In this document: piece after piece, positions 5,511 to 6,698 of the stretch
How positions within the stretch are numbered: the first letter of the stretch is position 1
Layout of the letters: each line of letters opens with the position of its first letter
Assembly: GCA_947462115.1 (NCBI GenBank)
Contig: CANHON010000263.1
Coordinates: forward strand, 1-6,698
Direction of reading: 5' to 3'
Source of the DNA: Deltaproteobacteria bacterium
GTDB taxonomy: Bacteria; Myxococcota_A; UBA796; UBA2385
Length of the DNA: 6,698 nucleotides
Program-made: the position numbers and the translations under genes
The notes under the pieces: model-generated
The model's input: the letters and a program-made list of their open reading frames with translations, nothing else
The model's database searches: none
What the model was told of the DNA's origin: nothing

Positions 5511-6222
5511 GCCACCCAAGCCGCCACGCGGCGATCTTGAGGCCGAGCTGAAGGGCCACCCGGGGCCGCACCTTGGAGCGCCCGCCCGGCCGGGGCCGCA
5601 TCGCGGCGGGGCGCTCGGCGACGCGCAGGCCCCGCTCGGCGGCGTGCATCATCAGCTCGGCGTCCAAGAACCAGTCGTCCGAGCGCAGGTGGAGGCCGCG
5701 GAGCAGCTCGGCGCGGAAGAGCTTGGGGCAGCCGTGGAGATCGGCGTGCTGGGCGCCCATGCGGCGGGTCCACCAGCCCCAGCCCGCGCTGTTGATGCGG
5801 CGCAGGGCCCCGTCTTGCCGTTCGGTGCGGATGACCTTGGCGAGATCGGCGCCCTGGTCGATGTCCTGGAGGAGCAGCGGCACCAAGCCCAGGTCGATCT
5901 GGGCGTCGCCCCAGGCCCAGCCGAGGATCGCGGGCCGGCGGAGCGTCTGCAGCGCATCCAGCCCGGCCCGCAGACCGCCCCCGTAGCCGCGGTTGGTTGG
6001 GAGGTGAAGCCCGAGCAGCTCGCCGTTCCCGCAGGGGCCGGCCGCCGCGTCGATGCGGGCGCCGGTGCCGTCGGCGCTGCCGTTGTTCACCAGCAGGGCC
6101 GCCCAGGGGCAGGGGAGGGGGAGGAGGGCCGCCCGGAGCTCGTCGATGACCCGGTCGACGACGGCCTCTTCGTCGTAGAGGGGCAGGACAAGGCCGAGGT
6201 GTGTGCTGGGCTCAGCCGCCAT
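5503..6222 (-). CDS. Family 2 glycosyltransferase (GT-A fold, polyprenyl-phosphate sugar transferase-like), 239 aa
   Basis: The fold order of GT2 enzymes is complete: LGLVLPLYDEEAVVDRVIDEL (9-29), VNNGSADGT (45-53, in place of the common DDGSxDGT), NRGYGGGLRAGL (77-88), WGDAQID (104-110, at the metal-binding position where DADGQ or DxD is usual), a CPKLFRAELL segment (165-174), WFLDAEL (184-190) with the probable catalytic region, and RPGGRSKVRP (211-220). It resembles dolichol-phosphate mannosyltransferase-type proteins but lacks the C-terminal membrane helices many of them carry, so it is probably cytoplasmic or peripheral. The start is uncertain. ATG 6222 overlaps the rnhB stop by 11 nt and places the first strand 9 residues in; ATG 6249 would add MFHVERRRT, encoded by a parS-like sequence. 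Either start implies coupling to rnhB. The donor sugar and the acceptor are not predictable. Confidence 0.88.
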   Translation of the reverse strand: MAAEPSTHLGLVLPLYDEEAVVDRVIDELRAALLPLPCPWAALLVNNGSADGTGARIDAAAGPCGNGELLGLHLPTNRGYGGGLRAGLDALQTLRRPAILGWAWGDAQIDLGLVPLLLQDIDQGADLAKVIRTERQDGALRRINSAGWGWWTRRMGAQHADLHGCPKLFRAELLRGLHLRSDDWFLDAELMMHAAERGLRVAERPAAMRPRPGGRSKVRPRVALQLGLKIAAWRLGWRP

Positions 6223-6698
6223 CGTTCGGCGCCGCTCCACGTGAAACATCCTCGGCGAGCATCTCCTGGCGAAGGTTCTCGATGGTGCCCCATCGCGAGC
6301 GCACGCAGGCGGGCAGCGCGCCCTCGCGCAGGCGGTCCTTGAGCCAGGCCCGGGTCACGGGGTCCGAGGGGTAGCCCGAGCCCACCGGCCCGAGCGGCCC
6401 CAGCTGCGCGTCGCGGTGCACCTTGGCGAAGATGCTGGCGGCGCCCACGACCGGGTAGGTGAGGTCGGCCTTGGGCTCGACGATGAGCTCGGGCCGCAGG
6501 GGCGCGACCGCCGCCCAGAGGCGCCGCTTCAAGGCCGGCACGCCCGCGGTGTTGGTCGGCGCGTCGATGTAGACGCGGTCCGGCGCCGTGCGCTGGATGA
6601 GCTGGGCGAAGGCCTGCTCCTCCAAGGCGTTGATGTTCCCTGCATCGATCTCGGCCACGCTGATCTCGACGATCAGGGCCTCGCCAAGGGGCGCCAAC
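6212..6698 (-). CDS. rnhB: Ribonuclease HII, archaeal/eukaryotic-like type (5' truncated)
   Basis: RNase HII nicks DNA 5' of embedded ribonucleotides and starts ribonucleotide excision repair. About 161 residues are visible; the start and the N-terminal DEAGRG block lie beyond the window edge. Two later metal-binding aspartates are present: VYID at codon 6565-6563 and KAD at codon 6466-6464, the latter followed by YPVVGAASIFAKVHRD. The motif GSGYPSDPVTRAWL contains the Tyr (codon 6373-6371) that corresponds to the junction-sensing tyrosine of human RNASEH2A. It is followed by VRSRWGT, the counterpart of the VRFSWRT segment. These features match the archaeal/eukaryotic branch better than the typical bacterial branch, which has no GSGYPSDP motif. 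The gene ends at TGA 6214-6212, inside the start region of the glycosyltransferase gene, so the two are probably co-transcribed. Confidence 0.92.
   Translation of the reverse strand, partial: LAPLGEALIVEISVAEIDAGNINALEEQAFAQLIQRTAPDRVYIDAPTNTAGVPALKRRLWAAVAPLRPELIVEPKADLTYPVVGAASIFAKVHRDAQLGPLGPVGSGYPSDPVTRAWLKDRLREGALPACVRSRWGTIENLRQEMLAEDVSRGAAPNDGG
6233..6248. promoter_or_regulatory. parS-like sequence (candidate ParB binding site)
   Basis: The minus strand reads TGTTTCACGTGGAGCG. Compared with the ParB site family TGTTNCACGTGRAACA it matches 14 of 16 positions, with a perfect left half and central CACGTG; the mismatches are at positions 14 and 16. It lies in the 3' end of rnhB and, if ATG 6249 were used, in the first codons of the glycosyltransferase. 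An N-terminus reading MFHV is a familiar by-product of parS. Real parS sites usually tolerate few mismatches, so a weakened or relic site is possible. Confidence 0.4.

Noticed and set aside
5644..6342. Plus-strand open frame opposite the GT2 and rnhB genes
   Set aside because: The opposite strand carries all the GT2 and RNase HII motifs; this frame is compositionally random.

Overview
The window is about 6.7 kb of very GC-rich DNA in which almost every base is coding. Codon third positions are nearly all G or C. A degenerate receiver-PilZ protein, multi-domain enzymes and an archaeal/eukaryotic-flavoured RNase HII all suggest a Myxococcota-like (deltaproteobacterial) chromosome. That placement is inferred from gene style, not from a marker gene. 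I see no rRNA, tRNA, CRISPR array, transposase or phage gene.

Layout, left to right. (1) Bases 1-371 (+) hold the 3' end of a helical, TPR-like protein. (2) A pseudo-receiver/PilZ regulator (378-1448, -) converges on it with a 6-nt gap. (3) A divergent, non-coding 272-bp region (1449-1720) carries an AT-rich patch with a small inverted repeat. (4) A plus-strand cluster follows with short gaps (29 and 27 nt): a 751-residue fusion of a GT-B (GT4-type) glycosyltransferase with a radical-SAM enzyme that has an auxiliary-cluster C-terminus; RNase HI (rnhA) with an unusual N-terminal domain; and a single-pass membrane protein with eight cysteines in its predicted exported part. (5) An AT-rich 126-bp convergent gap (5377-5502) contains two 19-bp near-identical repeats 42 bp apart, which can also fold into a 13-bp stem. 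(6) On the minus strand, rnhB (RNase HII, cut by the window edge) is followed by a family 2 glycosyltransferase that overlaps its 3' end. A near-parS sequence lies in that overlap.

How the genes may work together: the GT4-radical-SAM fusion, the GT2 enzyme and the membrane protein could serve glycan or cell-surface synthesis, but no substrate can be named from the sequence. RNase HI and RNase HII act on the same class of lesion, RNA in DNA, and here sit about 1.4 kb apart in converging units. The most unusual items are the glycosyltransferase-radical-SAM fusion, the paired repeats in the convergent gap, the hairpin that buries the rnhA ribosome binding site, and the parS-like site.
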